From the NCBI RefSeq assembly GCF_019511605.1, contig NZ_JAEUAV010000029.1, positions 32,617 through 96,616 of the forward strand: DNA of 64,000 nt, written 5' to 3'. Below, one piece after another: positions 26,101 to 34,242 of this stretch; position 1 is the stretch's first letter; the number at the start of each line of letters is the position of its first letter. Source of the stretch: Paraburkholderia phenoliruptrix (GTDB taxonomy: Bacteria; Pseudomonadota; Gammaproteobacteria; Burkholderiales; Burkholderiaceae). The notes below the pieces were generated by a model that ran no database searches, was not told where the DNA came from, and was given only the letters and a program-made list of their open reading frames with translations. Position numbers and translations under genes: made by a program.

Positions 26101-27246
26101 GTGACCGAACCCCGTACCGCTCCCATCGCCGAATATCCGATCGCGCCGCCCGCCCCGCGCAAGGGCCGCGGCGCGGTAACGAACCTGCAGGGCCGCTACG
26201 AAGTCGACCAGCGCGAAGCGGTGGACGACGGCTGGGTAGCCGTGCCCGAAGAGGACGAAGCGCCAAAGGTGCTCCGCACTCAGGTGTTCGAGGAAAGGGC
26301 AAAAAGCATTCTCACGCGGAACACGTCGCCGGACATTCCGTTTGGCGTGTCGCTCAATCCGTATCGCGGCTGCGAGCACGGTTGCATCTACTGTTTCGCA
26401 CGGCCCACGCATAGTTACCTCGGCCTCTCGCCGGGGCTCGACTTCGAGAGCCGGATTTACGCGAAAGTTAACGCACCGGAATTGCTCGAGCGTGAGTTGT
26501 CGAAAAAGTCGTACGAGCCGGAGCCCATCGCGCTGGGCGTCAATACCGACGCATGGCAGCCCGCGGAGCGCGACTGGCGCCTCACGCGGCGCGTGGTCGA
26601 GGTGCTGAGCGAGCGCAATCATCCGTTTGCGGCAATCACCAAGTCGTCGCTGATCGAGCGCGACCTGGACCTGCTTGCGCCCATGGCGGCTCGCGGCCAA
26701 TTCATGGCGGCCATCACCATTACCACGCTTGACCCGGAGATCGCCCGCACGCTCGAACCTCGGGCGGCCACACCGTCCCGGCGCTTGCGCACGATACGCA
26801 CGTTGAGCGAGGCGGGTATTCCGGTCGGCGTAAGCATTGCGCCGGTCATTCCGTTTGTGACCGAGCCCGATATGGAGCGAGTGCTCGAAGCTTGCGCTGA
26901 GGCGGGCGCCTGCAACGCGAGCTATATCGTGCTGCGCCTGCCGTGGGAAGTCGCGCCGCTGTTCAAAGACTGGCTCAGTGCCCATTTCCCCGATCGCGCC
27001 GAACGGGTCATGGCGCGAGTGCGCGATATGCGGGGTGGCAAAGATTACGACTCGTCTTTCTCCACCCGAATGAAGGGCGAAGGTCTCTGGGCGGATCTGC
27101 TGAAGCAGCGCTTTCACAAGGCGGTGCGCCGTTTAGGGCTGAACCAGCGCGACCGCGGCATTCTGGACATGTCGCACTTCAGGCGCCAGCAGGCGCCGCG
27201 AGTCGAGGCGGCAAATCGCGGCAGTCCGCAACTCGATCTTTTCTAG
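26101..27246 (+). CDS. Radical SAM protein of the PA0069 family
   Basis: A 381-residue radical S-adenosylmethionine protein. The iron-sulfur motif CEHGCIYC (CxxxCxxC) in YRGCEHGCIYCFARPTH is intact. The family (spore photoproduct lyase-like core, PA0069/Rv2578c group) has no established reaction known to me. The N-terminal 80 residues form the PA0069-type extension with GRGAVTNLQGRYE. The start is GTG 26101; no ATG fits. It follows the Lrp gene by 72 bp, with an AT-rich CTGTATATTTATACAG stretch in between (about 26063-26078). Confidence 0.85.
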   Translation: MTEPRTAPIAEYPIAPPAPRKGRGAVTNLQGRYEVDQREAVDDGWVAVPEEDEAPKVLRTQVFEERAKSILTRNTSPDIPFGVSLNPYRGCEHGCIYCFARPTHSYLGLSPGLDFESRIYAKVNAPELLERELSKKSYEPEPIALGVNTDAWQPAERDWRLTRRVVEVLSERNHPFAAITKSSLIERDLDLLAPMAARGQFMAAITITTLDPEIARTLEPRAATPSRRLRTIRTLSEAGIPVGVSIAPVIPFVTEPDMERVLEACAEAGACNASYIVLRLPWEVAPLFKDWLSAHFPDRAERVMARVRDMRGGKDYDSSFSTRMKGEGLWADLLKQRFHKAVRRLGLNQRDRGILDMSHFRRQQAPRVEAANRGSPQLDLF

Positions 27247-27263
27247 CGCTCTGGGCTGCAGCG

Positions 27264-27731
27264 CTACTGCGACAGCTCCTTGGCCGCTTGCACTTGCGTT
27301 TCGAAGTAGGTCTGAAAGGCGATGGCAAGACCGGTCATCAACAGGAAGGCGCCGATCAGCAGTGAAAAGATCACCACGAAAATAACGGTCCAGCCCGAAC
27401 GACTTTTGCGCTGCGTGTGCGCGTTGAATTGCCTGTCCCATTTGTCGTCCGGCCGCAAACCGTAGACGATCGCGGCGAGAAACGCAGCCAGAATCGAGAC
27501 GGCGCCCGGAAACGCCAGCACCCAGCCGAGCATGGAGGCGCGGTCGCTTGCCACCAGCAGCATCGCGCCGGGAATGCCGACCAGTAGGCCGAGCAGATGA
27601 GCCCAGCCGTAAATGTCGCGCGGCCCATACAGATAGAAACGATGGGCGCCGAGCGTGCCGAGGAAGAAGGCCAGGGCAGCCGTAATCGTTTTGGAGCGAA
27701 AGTGAGTCGAGGTCGAGGCGGCAGTGGACAT
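27264..27731 (-). CDS. TM2 domain membrane protein
   Basis: A 155-residue inner-membrane protein. The TM2 motif is seen in KTITAALAFFLGTLGAHRFYLYG followed by further hydrophobic segments, with another membrane segment near the C-terminus. TM2 proteins have no agreed function in bacteria. The start at 27731 (MSTAASTSTHFRSK) is preferred; GTG or ATG codons further upstream to 27806 would add a non-conserved region. It converges with the radical SAM gene, 17 bp apart. Confidence 0.8.
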   Translation of the reverse strand: MSTAASTSTHFRSKTITAALAFFLGTLGAHRFYLYGPRDIYGWAHLLGLLVGIPGAMLLVASDRASMLGWVLAFPGAVSILAAFLAAIVYGLRPDDKWDRQFNAHTQRKSRSGWTVIFVVIFSLLIGAFLLMTGLAIAFQTYFETQVQAAKELSQ

Positions 27732-28024
27732 GTAAAGGCAAACAGGGGCACAAGCGGTCAGGAACCCGCGCTCGGCAACAGGTGGTGAATAGAAGCGGCG
27801 CACCATAGTGCGGCGGACCGTCGCGCATTCTACGCCGCCCGCGTAGGGGCGGTCACGCGGCGTTCCGCCTCACCGCTCGCCTCACCACTGCCTCCCGCGC
27901 TACGGCCTTGCGACTCGTGTGTTGCCGCTTTCGATAACTGCATCGGCATAAGTTCGTGACGGTTTGTCACGCGTCCGGCGAGGCCAGGCTGTGACTCGCG
28001 TGCGTGCCGTGCAGCCGCGAGCAC

Positions 28025-29245
28025 TCATGGCGCAGAGTAAGTGACTCGGTAGACGGCGCCGGCGTAGTCGTCGCTGATCAGCAATGAGCCGTCAGGCAAC
28101 GGCAGCACGTCGGCGGGGCGGCCCCAAACGGTTTCTCCCGCCTGCAGCCATCCCTCGGCGAAGACTTCTTGCCGCGCATGGCTGCCGTCCGGTTCGGCGA
28201 CGACGCGCACCACGCGGTAACCGGCCTTCTTGCTGCGGTTCCAGGAGCCGTGTTCGGCAATGAAAATGTTGTTGCGATAGTCGGGCGGGAACATCGGGCC
28301 GCTGTAAAAGCGCATGCCGAGCGCCGCAACGTGCGCGCCGAGTTTCGCCACAGGCGGCGCAAACCCGTCGCACGGGTGGCCGGCGCCGAATTCCGGGTCG
28401 GCTACCGTGCCCGCGTGGCAGTACGGAAAGCCGAAATCCAGGCCGGTGCGCGGTGCGCGGTTCAGTTCGTCGTCGGGTAGGTCGTCGCCGAGCAGGTCGC
28501 GGCCGTTGTCGGTGAACCAAAGCTCATGCGTGGCCGGATGCCATGCCAGGCCTACCGAGTTGCGCACGCCGCGCACGACCACTTCGTAATGGCTGCCGTC
28601 GGGGTTCATGCGGCCGATCATCGCGTAGCGGTCGCGGTCCTTCAGGCAGACGTTACACGGCGCGCCCTGCGGCACGTAGAGCTTGTCATCCGGTCCGAAC
28701 GCGATGAATTTTGCGCCGTGATGGGTTTCGGCGGGCAATTTGTCCGTGACGACGGCTGGCTGCGGCGGCGCGTTAAGACGAGTGTCGATGGAATCAAAGC
28801 GTAAGATCCGCGACACCGCCGAGACATACAGCGCGCCGTTGTGCCAGGCCACGCCTATCGGGGCTTCGAGTCCCGCCGCTACGACATGGCGCGCGGCGAC
28901 CCGCGTGCCGTTTAGTTCGAGCGCGTAGACGTGGCCGTCCAGACTGCCTATATAAAGAATGCCTTTGGGCGAGTACGCCATGGCCCGCGCACTGGGCACC
29001 GCGTCTGACAGGACTTCGATGTGAAAGCCCGCTGGCAGTTTGATGCGCTCGACAGGCGGCGCGGCGGCAGCGCTGCATGCGGATGTCGCGAGCAGCGCCG
29101 CTGCCACACGGCGGGCAACGCGCGAACGACAGAGCTGCGAGAGGCCGACGCGCGGGAGGCAGACCCGCAAGAGGCAGGCAAACACCGTCCGGCGGGCGGA
29201 GCGCAGAAGCGGAAGGGCGGTTCGCGGCAGAGGTTTCACGGGCAT
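28025..29245 (-). CDS. Sorbosone-dehydrogenase-like beta-propeller protein, probably exported
   Basis: A 406-residue six-bladed propeller of the L-sorbosone/aldose dehydrogenase (GDH-type) family, usually PQQ-linked. Seen: LPAGFHIEVLSDAVPSARAMAYSPKG, HHGAKFIAFGPDDKLYVPQG, GLDFGFPYCHAG, FIAEHGSWNRS and GRPADVLPLPDGSLLISDDYAGAVYRV. The basic region and the hydrophobic run VAAALLATSACSAAAA (about residues 47-62) act as a long export signal; a start at a later Met or GTG is possible. SACSAAA could be read as a lipobox. The sugar substrate and the cofactor are not proved by sequence. Region 27732-28024 after it has no supported gene. Confidence 0.85.
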   Translation of the reverse strand: MPVKPLPRTALPLLRSARRTVFACLLRVCLPRVGLSQLCRSRVARRVAAALLATSACSAAAAPPVERIKLPAGFHIEVLSDAVPSARAMAYSPKGILYIGSLDGHVYALELNGTRVAARHVVAAGLEAPIGVAWHNGALYVSAVSRILRFDSIDTRLNAPPQPAVVTDKLPAETHHGAKFIAFGPDDKLYVPQGAPCNVCLKDRDRYAMIGRMNPDGSHYEVVVRGVRNSVGLAWHPATHELWFTDNGRDLLGDDLPDDELNRAPRTGLDFGFPYCHAGTVADPEFGAGHPCDGFAPPVAKLGAHVAALGMRFYSGPMFPPDYRNNIFIAEHGSWNRSKKAGYRVVRVVAEPDGSHARQEVFAEGWLQAGETVWGRPADVLPLPDGSLLISDDYAGAVYRVTYSAP

Positions 29246-29336
29246 TCCGTCAGGTTCTTCAGGCGTTTGCGCGAGGTCGCGAGGCCGCGCTGTATGGGCG
29301 GCGCAACCGGATTGGCTAGTTTAAGCCGGTAAGTGT

Positions 29337-29365
29337 TTGTTATGGCGTCAGTTTCCCGCTATAAT
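29337..29365 (+). promoter_or_regulatory. Sigma-70 promoter of the rpsP operon
   Basis: The -35 TTGTTA (29337-29342), a 17-bp spacer and a consensus -10 TATAAT (29360-29365) lie about 45 bp before rpsP. The match is strong, as expected for a ribosomal protein operon. Confidence 0.8.
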
Positions 29366-29410
29366 CGCGTGTTTCAGTCGTTCCGAACCCCGGTTTTCAA
29401 GGATTCTAGT

Positions 29411-29665
29411 ATGGTCATCATCCGCTTGGCTCGTGGCGGCTCCAAGAAGCGCCCGTTCTACAACATCGTCGCAACCGACTCGCGTAACCGTCGTGACGGC
29501 CGCTTCATCGAGCGCGTTGGCTTCTACAACCCGATCGCTACGAAGGGCGAAGCTCTGCGTATCGCTCAAGACCGCCTCACGTACTGGCAAGGCGTTGGCG
29601 CACAACTGTCGCCGACGGTCGAGCGTCTCGTGAAAGAAGCGCAAAAGGCGCAGCCGGCTGCTTAA
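29411..29665 (+). CDS. rpsP: 30S ribosomal protein S16
   Basis: Small-subunit protein of 84 residues, beginning MVIIRLARGGSKKRPFYNIV with the family DSRNRRDGRFIERVGFYNP. ATG 29411 is the family start, although the frame is open from 29333. It opens the rpsP-rimM-trmD-rplS operon, which is conserved across bacteria. Confidence 0.97.
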   Translation: MVIIRLARGGSKKRPFYNIVATDSRNRRDGRFIERVGFYNPIATKGEALRIAQDRLTYWQGVGAQLSPTVERLVKEAQKAQPAA

Positions 29666-29797
29666 TGGTAGCTTGCACGCGTATCGTCGTCGGTCTGGCC
29701 GGCGGCTCGCGCAGTTTGCGTGAGCAGTCCGATGCGCAAGATGTTTTGCCGAAGCAGGCGTTAAAGGCCGTAGCGAGGCTCAATCTGAGGTTCAATC

Positions 29798-30556
29798 ATG
29801 TCTGAGCGTGATTCCGGCAGTTCAGGTCGCGTGACGGCAAAGGCGCCGGCAAAAGGCGTCAGCCCAGAGGCGAGCCCGCGCGCAAAGACGTCTAGCCAGG
29901 CGCCATTCGGTGCATTCGTCCGCAAACCGGGCGAGCGGGCCGGAGGCAAGGCGAAAGCCAATGTTGCAACTGCCGGTTCCGACGCTGCTGTCATGCGCGC
30001 GGAGACGGCAGATAGCTGGCCGGCGGACGCGGTGGAAGTCGGTGCAATCGTCGACGCTTATGGTCTTAAAGGCTGGGTCAAGGTGGCCGCCCATGCGGAC
30101 GCCGGACAAGGCGGCGACGCTTTGCTGAGCGCAAAGCGCTGGTGGCTCCTTAAGGGCCGCGAGCGCCACTCCGCACCGTCGTTGCAGGCGAAAACGCACA
30201 GCGACAGCGTGGTGGCCCATCTGGGCGGCGTCGCTGACCGCGATGCGGCGCTGGCGCTGCGCGGCTCCCGCGTCTATGTCAGCCGCAGTGAATTCCCGGC
30301 GCTGCAAGCCGACGAATTCTACTGGGTCGACCTGCTCGGCCTCGACGTCGTGAACCTTGCAGGCGAAAACCTAGGCAAGGTCGCAGGCATGATCGACAAC
30401 GGCGCGCACTCGGTGTTGCGCGTCGAATATCCGGCGGCCGACAAAAGCGGCAAGCCGGTCACCGCCGAGCGTTTGATCCCGTTCGTCGGTGTGTTTGTCA
30501 AAACGGTGGACCAGGCGGCGAAGCAGATCACTGTCGACTGGGAAGCCGATTATTGA
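29798..30556 (+). CDS. rimM: Ribosome maturation factor RimM with long N-terminal extension
   Basis: Assists 30S head assembly by binding S19. The RimM N-domain begins at AVEVGAIVDAYGLKGWVKV (near residue 80) and the PRC-barrel at DEFYWVDLLGLDVVNLAGENLGKV. The protein has 252 residues, against about 180 in E. coli; the extra 75 or so at the N-terminus are Ser/Gly/Lys/Ala-rich with no visible fold. ATG 29798 has weak Shine-Dalgarno GAGG-like sequence upstream. A later start near Met66 (MRAETADSWPADAVEVG) would give a normal length and cannot be excluded. It lies in the rpsP operon. Confidence 0.92.
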   Translation: MSERDSGSSGRVTAKAPAKGVSPEASPRAKTSSQAPFGAFVRKPGERAGGKAKANVATAGSDAAVMRAETADSWPADAVEVGAIVDAYGLKGWVKVAAHADAGQGGDALLSAKRWWLLKGRERHSAPSLQAKTHSDSVVAHLGGVADRDAALALRGSRVYVSRSEFPALQADEFYWVDLLGLDVVNLAGENLGKVAGMIDNGAHSVLRVEYPAADKSGKPVTAERLIPFVGVFVKTVDQAAKQITVDWEADY

Positions 30557-30594
30557 TAGTTCAGCAAATCGATTTCGCTAAAACGGAGAGAGCG

Positions 30595-31362
30595 ATGCAG
30601 TTCGATGTCGTCACGCTCTTTCCCGAAATGTTTCGCGCGCTGACCGACTGGGGCATTACCAGCCGGGCAGCCAAGCAGCAACGCTACGGGTTGCGAACGT
30701 GGAATCCGCGTGATTTCACAACGGACAACTACCGCACGATCGACGATCGCCCGTACGGCGGCGGCCCTGGCATGGTCATGCTGGCAAAGCCGCTGGAAGA
30801 TGCGATCACGGCGGCCAGGGCCGCGCAGGCGGAGCAGGGTATTGACGCGCCGCGGGTCGTGATGATGTCGCCGCAGGGCGCCACGCTGAACCACGAACGT
30901 GTAATGAAGTTCGCTGCACAGCCCGGCTTGATCCTGCTGTGCGGCCGCTACGAGGCGATCGACCAGCGCCTGCTCGACCGGGTCGTCGACGAAGAAGTCA
31001 GTCTTGGCGACTTCGTGCTGTCAGGCGGCGAGTTGCCGGCCATGGCCTTGATGGACGCGGTTGTGCGTCAGTTGCCGGGCGTGCTCAATGATTCGCAGTC
31101 GGCGGTACAGGACAGCTTTGTCGACGTGCTGCTCGATTGTCCGCACTACACGCGGCCCGAGGAGTATCAAGGCGTGCGTGTGCCCGATGTGCTGCTCGGC
31201 GGCCATCATGCGGAGATCGAAGCATGGCGGCGGCGTGAAGCGCTGCGTAATACGTGGCGCAAACGGCCTGACCTGATCGTCAAGGCCAGGAAGAACAAGA
31301 TGTTGAGTCGTGCCGACGAGGCATGGCTTGCAAGTCTGGCGAAGGAAGATCCGAAGGCGTGA
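30595..31362 (+). CDS. trmD: tRNA (guanine-N1)-methyltransferase
   Basis: SPOUT methyltransferase that makes m1G37 in tRNAs and prevents +1 frameshifts. The 255 residues begin MQFDVVTLFPEMFRALTDWG and contain the trefoil-knot SAM site LILLCGRYEAIDQRLLD, SLGDFVLSGGELPAM and PHYTRPEEYQG. ATG 30595 with GGAGAG upstream is the family start. It follows rimM closely in the rpsP operon. Confidence 0.97.
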   Translation: MQFDVVTLFPEMFRALTDWGITSRAAKQQRYGLRTWNPRDFTTDNYRTIDDRPYGGGPGMVMLAKPLEDAITAARAAQAEQGIDAPRVVMMSPQGATLNHERVMKFAAQPGLILLCGRYEAIDQRLLDRVVDEEVSLGDFVLSGGELPAMALMDAVVRQLPGVLNDSQSAVQDSFVDVLLDCPHYTRPEEYQGVRVPDVLLGGHHAEIEAWRRREALRNTWRKRPDLIVKARKNKMLSRADEAWLASLAKEDPKA

Positions 31363-31507
31363 AGCCCCGGTCTTTCGAGCGGACAAAAGGCGGCGCCGTG
31401 CATGCGTGTACGGTGCCTGATGTGAACCCATCCTCTATCGGGGCCGTAGCCGGGCATTCCATGCAAGGCAGGTACGAACGCCGACAAGATGGACTTAGGA
31501 GTCAGTG

Positions 31508-31894
31508 ATGAATCTGATTGCAAAACTCGAGCAGGAAGAAATTGCGCGCGCCCTCGGCGAAAAGACCATCCCCGAATTCGCTCCCGGCGACACGGTGGTT
31601 GTCAGCGTGAACGTGGTTGAAGGTACGCGTAAGCGTGTTCAGGCTTACGAAGGCGTCGTCATCGCCAAGCGTAACCGTGGTCTGAATTCGTCGTTCATCG
31701 TCCGCAAGATTTCGTCGGGCGAAGGCGTCGAGCGTACGTTCCAGACGTATTCGCCGCTGCTGGCAAGCATCGTCGTGAAGCGTCGCGGCGACGTGCGTCG
31801 TGCGAAGCTGTACTACCTGCGCGACCGTTCGGGCAAGTCGGCTCGAATCAAGGAAAAGCTGGTCTCGAAAGACCGCGCTGCTTCCCAGGCGTAA
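31508..31894 (+). CDS. rplS: 50S ribosomal protein L19
   Basis: Large-subunit protein at the interface with the 30S, 128 residues. It begins MNLIAKLEQEEIARALG and contains RVQAYEGVVIAKRNRGLNSSFIVRK and RGDVRRAKLYYLRDRSGKSARIKEKL. ATG 31508 is preferred to GTG 31505, and TTAGGAG lies 8 bp or so upstream. It is the last gene of the operon before a terminator. Confidence 0.97.
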   Translation: MNLIAKLEQEEIARALGEKTIPEFAPGDTVVVSVNVVEGTRKRVQAYEGVVIAKRNRGLNSSFIVRKISSGEGVERTFQTYSPLLASIVVKRRGDVRRAKLYYLRDRSGKSARIKEKLVSKDRAASQA

Positions 31895-31905
31895 ATGCTG
31901 TAAGA

Positions 31906-31933
31906 AAAAGCACCCCTCGCGGGTGCTTTTTTG
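31906..31933 (+). terminator. Rho-independent terminator after rplS
   Basis: AAAAGCACCC (31906-31915) pairs with GGGTGCTTTT (31921-31930) around CTCGC, with further T. Ends the rpsP-rimM-trmD-rplS operon. Confidence 0.88.
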
Positions 31934-31984
31934 TTTGCCAGGTGAAAATAGCGGCATCGTCTATCCGCTCATTCGAGAGATCCG

Positions 31985-32704
31985 TTGATCCGCCCCGTCT
32001 TTGAACCTGAAGCGCTGCCCGTCGAAGCAACGGGCGCCCACCTGCCGGCCGTAGCTCCGGAGCGTCTTACGCCCGAAGCGCTGCGCGCCCGCTTCAAGCA
32101 AGACCTTTTCTGGACGCCCGAGCCGATCGTCGAGGCACCGTGGCGCGACATTCGAGCCGACCCGCGTGTCGCTTCCGTGTTAGTGCCGCTCGTCGTGCGC
32201 GCGAACGGCTTGACGGTGCTGCTCACGCAGCGCGCCGACCATCTCAACGATCACGCTGGCCAGGTCAGCTTTCCGGGCGGACGTCAGGAGCCGTTCGATG
32301 CCGACGCCACTGCGACCGCCTTGCGCGAAGCGCAAGAGGAGGTCGGCCTCGCACCTTCGCGCGTCGAAGTGTTGGGTGCGCTGCCCGACTATCTGACGGG
32401 CACGGGCTTTTGCGTCACGCCTGTCATTGGTCTTGTTCATCCGCCGTTTGCTTTGAAGGCGGATGCGCTCGAAGTCGCAGAAGTCTTCGAAGTGCCGCTT
32501 TCTTTCCTGATGAACCCGGCGCACCACGAAGAGCGCGTGTTCCGCTACGAGGGCGGCGAGCGCCGTTTTTTCGCGATGCCGTATCCGCGCGGAGCATCAC
32601 TACAAGCGGCGGAGGAAGGCGCGAGCAGCACGGGCAGCCACTATTTCATCTGGGGCGCGACGGCCGCAATGCTGCGCAACTTCTATCGCTTTCTGGCGGC
32701 CTGA
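31985..32704 (+). CDS. Nudix hydrolase, CoA pyrophosphatase type
   Basis: A 239-residue Nudix enzyme like NudL/YeaB that splits CoA and its derivatives into 4'-phosphopantetheine and 3',5'-ADP. The Nudix box is intact, with GGRQEP and REAQEEVGL, preceded by HAGQVSFPGG, the CoA pyrophosphatase-specific segment. The start appears to be TTG 31985 (MIRPVFEPEALP), with GAGAG upstream; no ATG lies near in this frame. It is on the same strand as rplS, but after the terminator. Confidence 0.88.
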   Translation: MIRPVFEPEALPVEATGAHLPAVAPERLTPEALRARFKQDLFWTPEPIVEAPWRDIRADPRVASVLVPLVVRANGLTVLLTQRADHLNDHAGQVSFPGGRQEPFDADATATALREAQEEVGLAPSRVEVLGALPDYLTGTGFCVTPVIGLVHPPFALKADALEVAEVFEVPLSFLMNPAHHEERVFRYEGGERRFFAMPYPRGASLQAAEEGASSTGSHYFIWGATAAMLRNFYRFLAA

Positions 32705-32817
32705 ACGACGGTTGCCGGTGTGCCGGCGTGCTGTTTGGCAACGCCCTGCTCAGCGGCATCCGACCCTGTGCTATCGTTATGAAACAATCGTAAAACTCGA
32801 AAAGCACGGCGCATCGC

Positions 32818-33756
32818 ATGACTTTTTTTTCCGTATTGCTGGCTCTGATCATTGAACAGGTGCGCGCGCTGTCGCCGAACAATCCAGTATCCGCGCTGCT
32901 TCAATACCATGCGGAGTCGGCGGCGCACGGATTCGATGCGGGCAAGCCGAAGCACGGCCTGCTTGCGTGGCTCGTGGTCGTGGTGCCGTGGACGCTCGCC
33001 GTTGCGCTCATCTACTACGTTCTCTACAACATTCATTTCGTGCTGGCGTTCTTGTGGAACGTCGCGGTGCTGTATTTCACGCTCGGCTTTCGCCAGTTCA
33101 GCCATTACTTTACGGACATCCATCTAGCGTTGAATAACGACGACGTGCCGCGCGCCCGCGAAATTCTCAACGAATGGACCGGCCTCGAGACGCTCGACAT
33201 GCCGGTGAGCGAGATCGTGCGGCATACGCTGATCCACGCGGTGGTTGCATCGCATCGACATGTTTTCGGCGTGTTCTTCTGGTTCCTGATTCCGGTCGGG
33301 CCGGCAGGGGCTGTGCTGTATCGGATCGCCGAATATTTGTCGCGCACGTGGGCGCGTCCGGTCGACGATCGAACGGTGGCGTTCTCCAGCTTCGCCCAGC
33401 GGGCGTTTTTCGTGATCGACTGGGTTCCGGCGCGGCTCACGTCGCTGGGCTTTGCGATCGTCGGCAATTTCGAAGACGCGATCTACGCCTGGCGCAACCA
33501 TGCGCGCCAGTGGCCCAATGCGAACGATGGCGTGCTGCTCGCCGCCGGCAGTGGCGCGCTCGGCGCGCGTCTGAGCGGGCCGCTCGCTGAACAGTCGAGC
33601 CTTGACGCCCTCGCCACAGGCGACGGCGGTCCGATGCAGGTCGGCGACGACTGCACGCCGCGCACGCTGCAGTCGGCGGTGGGGCTTGTGTGGCGCGCGG
33701 TCGTGCTGTGGATGATTCTGTTGCTCATGCTCACCATTGCCGTGTGGCTCGCGTGA
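32818..33756 (+). CDS. CobD/CbiB-like membrane protein
   Basis: A 312-residue inner-membrane protein with several hydrophobic segments. It resembles CbiB/AmpE-family proteins (FFSVLLALIIEQ at the N-terminus, GFRQFSHYFTDIHLALNNDD, HTLIHAVVASHRHVFGVFFWFLIPVGPAGAVLYR). CbiB attaches aminopropanol to cobyric acid, but no cobalamin gene lies nearby. The family also includes AmpE-like sensors, so cobalamin synthesis should not be assumed. It is followed by a terminator and the convergent DUF2007 gene. Confidence 0.75.
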   Translation: MTFFSVLLALIIEQVRALSPNNPVSALLQYHAESAAHGFDAGKPKHGLLAWLVVVVPWTLAVALIYYVLYNIHFVLAFLWNVAVLYFTLGFRQFSHYFTDIHLALNNDDVPRAREILNEWTGLETLDMPVSEIVRHTLIHAVVASHRHVFGVFFWFLIPVGPAGAVLYRIAEYLSRTWARPVDDRTVAFSSFAQRAFFVIDWVPARLTSLGFAIVGNFEDAIYAWRNHARQWPNANDGVLLAAGSGALGARLSGPLAEQSSLDALATGDGGPMQVGDDCTPRTLQSAVGLVWRAVVLWMILLLMLTIAVWLA

Positions 33757-33780
33757 GCGTAACCGCAAGCAATGGGTAGC

Positions 33781-33810
33781 AAAAAAACGGGCAAGCGCCC
33801 GTTTTTTTTC
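33781..33810. terminator. Bidirectional terminator after the CbiB-like gene
   Basis: ACGGGC (33787-33792) pairs with GCCCGT (33797-33802) around AAGC. Runs of seven A before and eight T after allow termination on both strands. Confidence 0.83.
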
Positions 33811-33926
33811 GCCCGCGCTGTCAATCACGAACGCGGTTGCCGCCTGGTGCTGCTTGCTCCCGCTTGCTGCCGCTCGTTCTCTTTGTTGCCGCTCACGGGC
33901 CGCATTAGCCACCGTATCAGCCACAC

Positions 33927-34241
33927 TCAAGAAGGATCGCGCACCGTCCCGCATTGCCAGCACACAGTGAACTGTGCTTCGAGTTTCTCGCCGCATTGAC
34001 GGCACTGCCAGCCGGGCGAACCGGTAGCCGGACCGCGCGACGCCGCCTCGATCAGACGCCGCGCCAACGCTTCGTCGCGCTCGTCCACGAGCCACAGTTC
34101 GGGCGCGCATTGATCCGCGGGAATATCGCCGAGCGCGCCGTTCAGATAACGGTTGTGCAACTCGCAGGCAATGCCGGCCGCCTCCAGCAAATTGACCCAA
34201 TGCTGTCCGATGACGAGATTTGGAGCGCGCATCAGCTTCAT
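33927..34241 (-). CDS. DUF2007 protein with C-terminal zinc ribbon
   Basis: A 104-residue protein. The N-terminal part (MKLMRAPNLVIGQHWVNLLEAAGIACELHN) fits the DUF2007 'putative signal transducing protein' fold, and the C-terminus carries CRQCG and CWQCG, a CxxC-CxxC zinc ribbon. The start at the CAT of 34239-34241 is chosen. It begins one base past the end of rsgA on the same strand, so the two are probably co-transcribed and coupled. Role unknown. Confidence 0.82.
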   Translation of the reverse strand: MKLMRAPNLVIGQHWVNLLEAAGIACELHNRYLNGALGDIPADQCAPELWLVDERDEALARRLIEAASRGPATGSPGWQCRQCGEKLEAQFTVCWQCGTVRDPS

Positions 34242-34242
34242 G

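Noticed and set aside
27830..28024. 64-codon open frame on the minus strand after the sorbosone-dehydrogenase-like gene
   Set aside because: GTG start without ribosome site, low complexity, no recognisable family.
32818..33756. Calling the CbiB-like gene a cobalamin biosynthesis gene
   Set aside because: No other cobalamin gene is nearby and the similarity is to a broad CbiB/AmpE-like group only.
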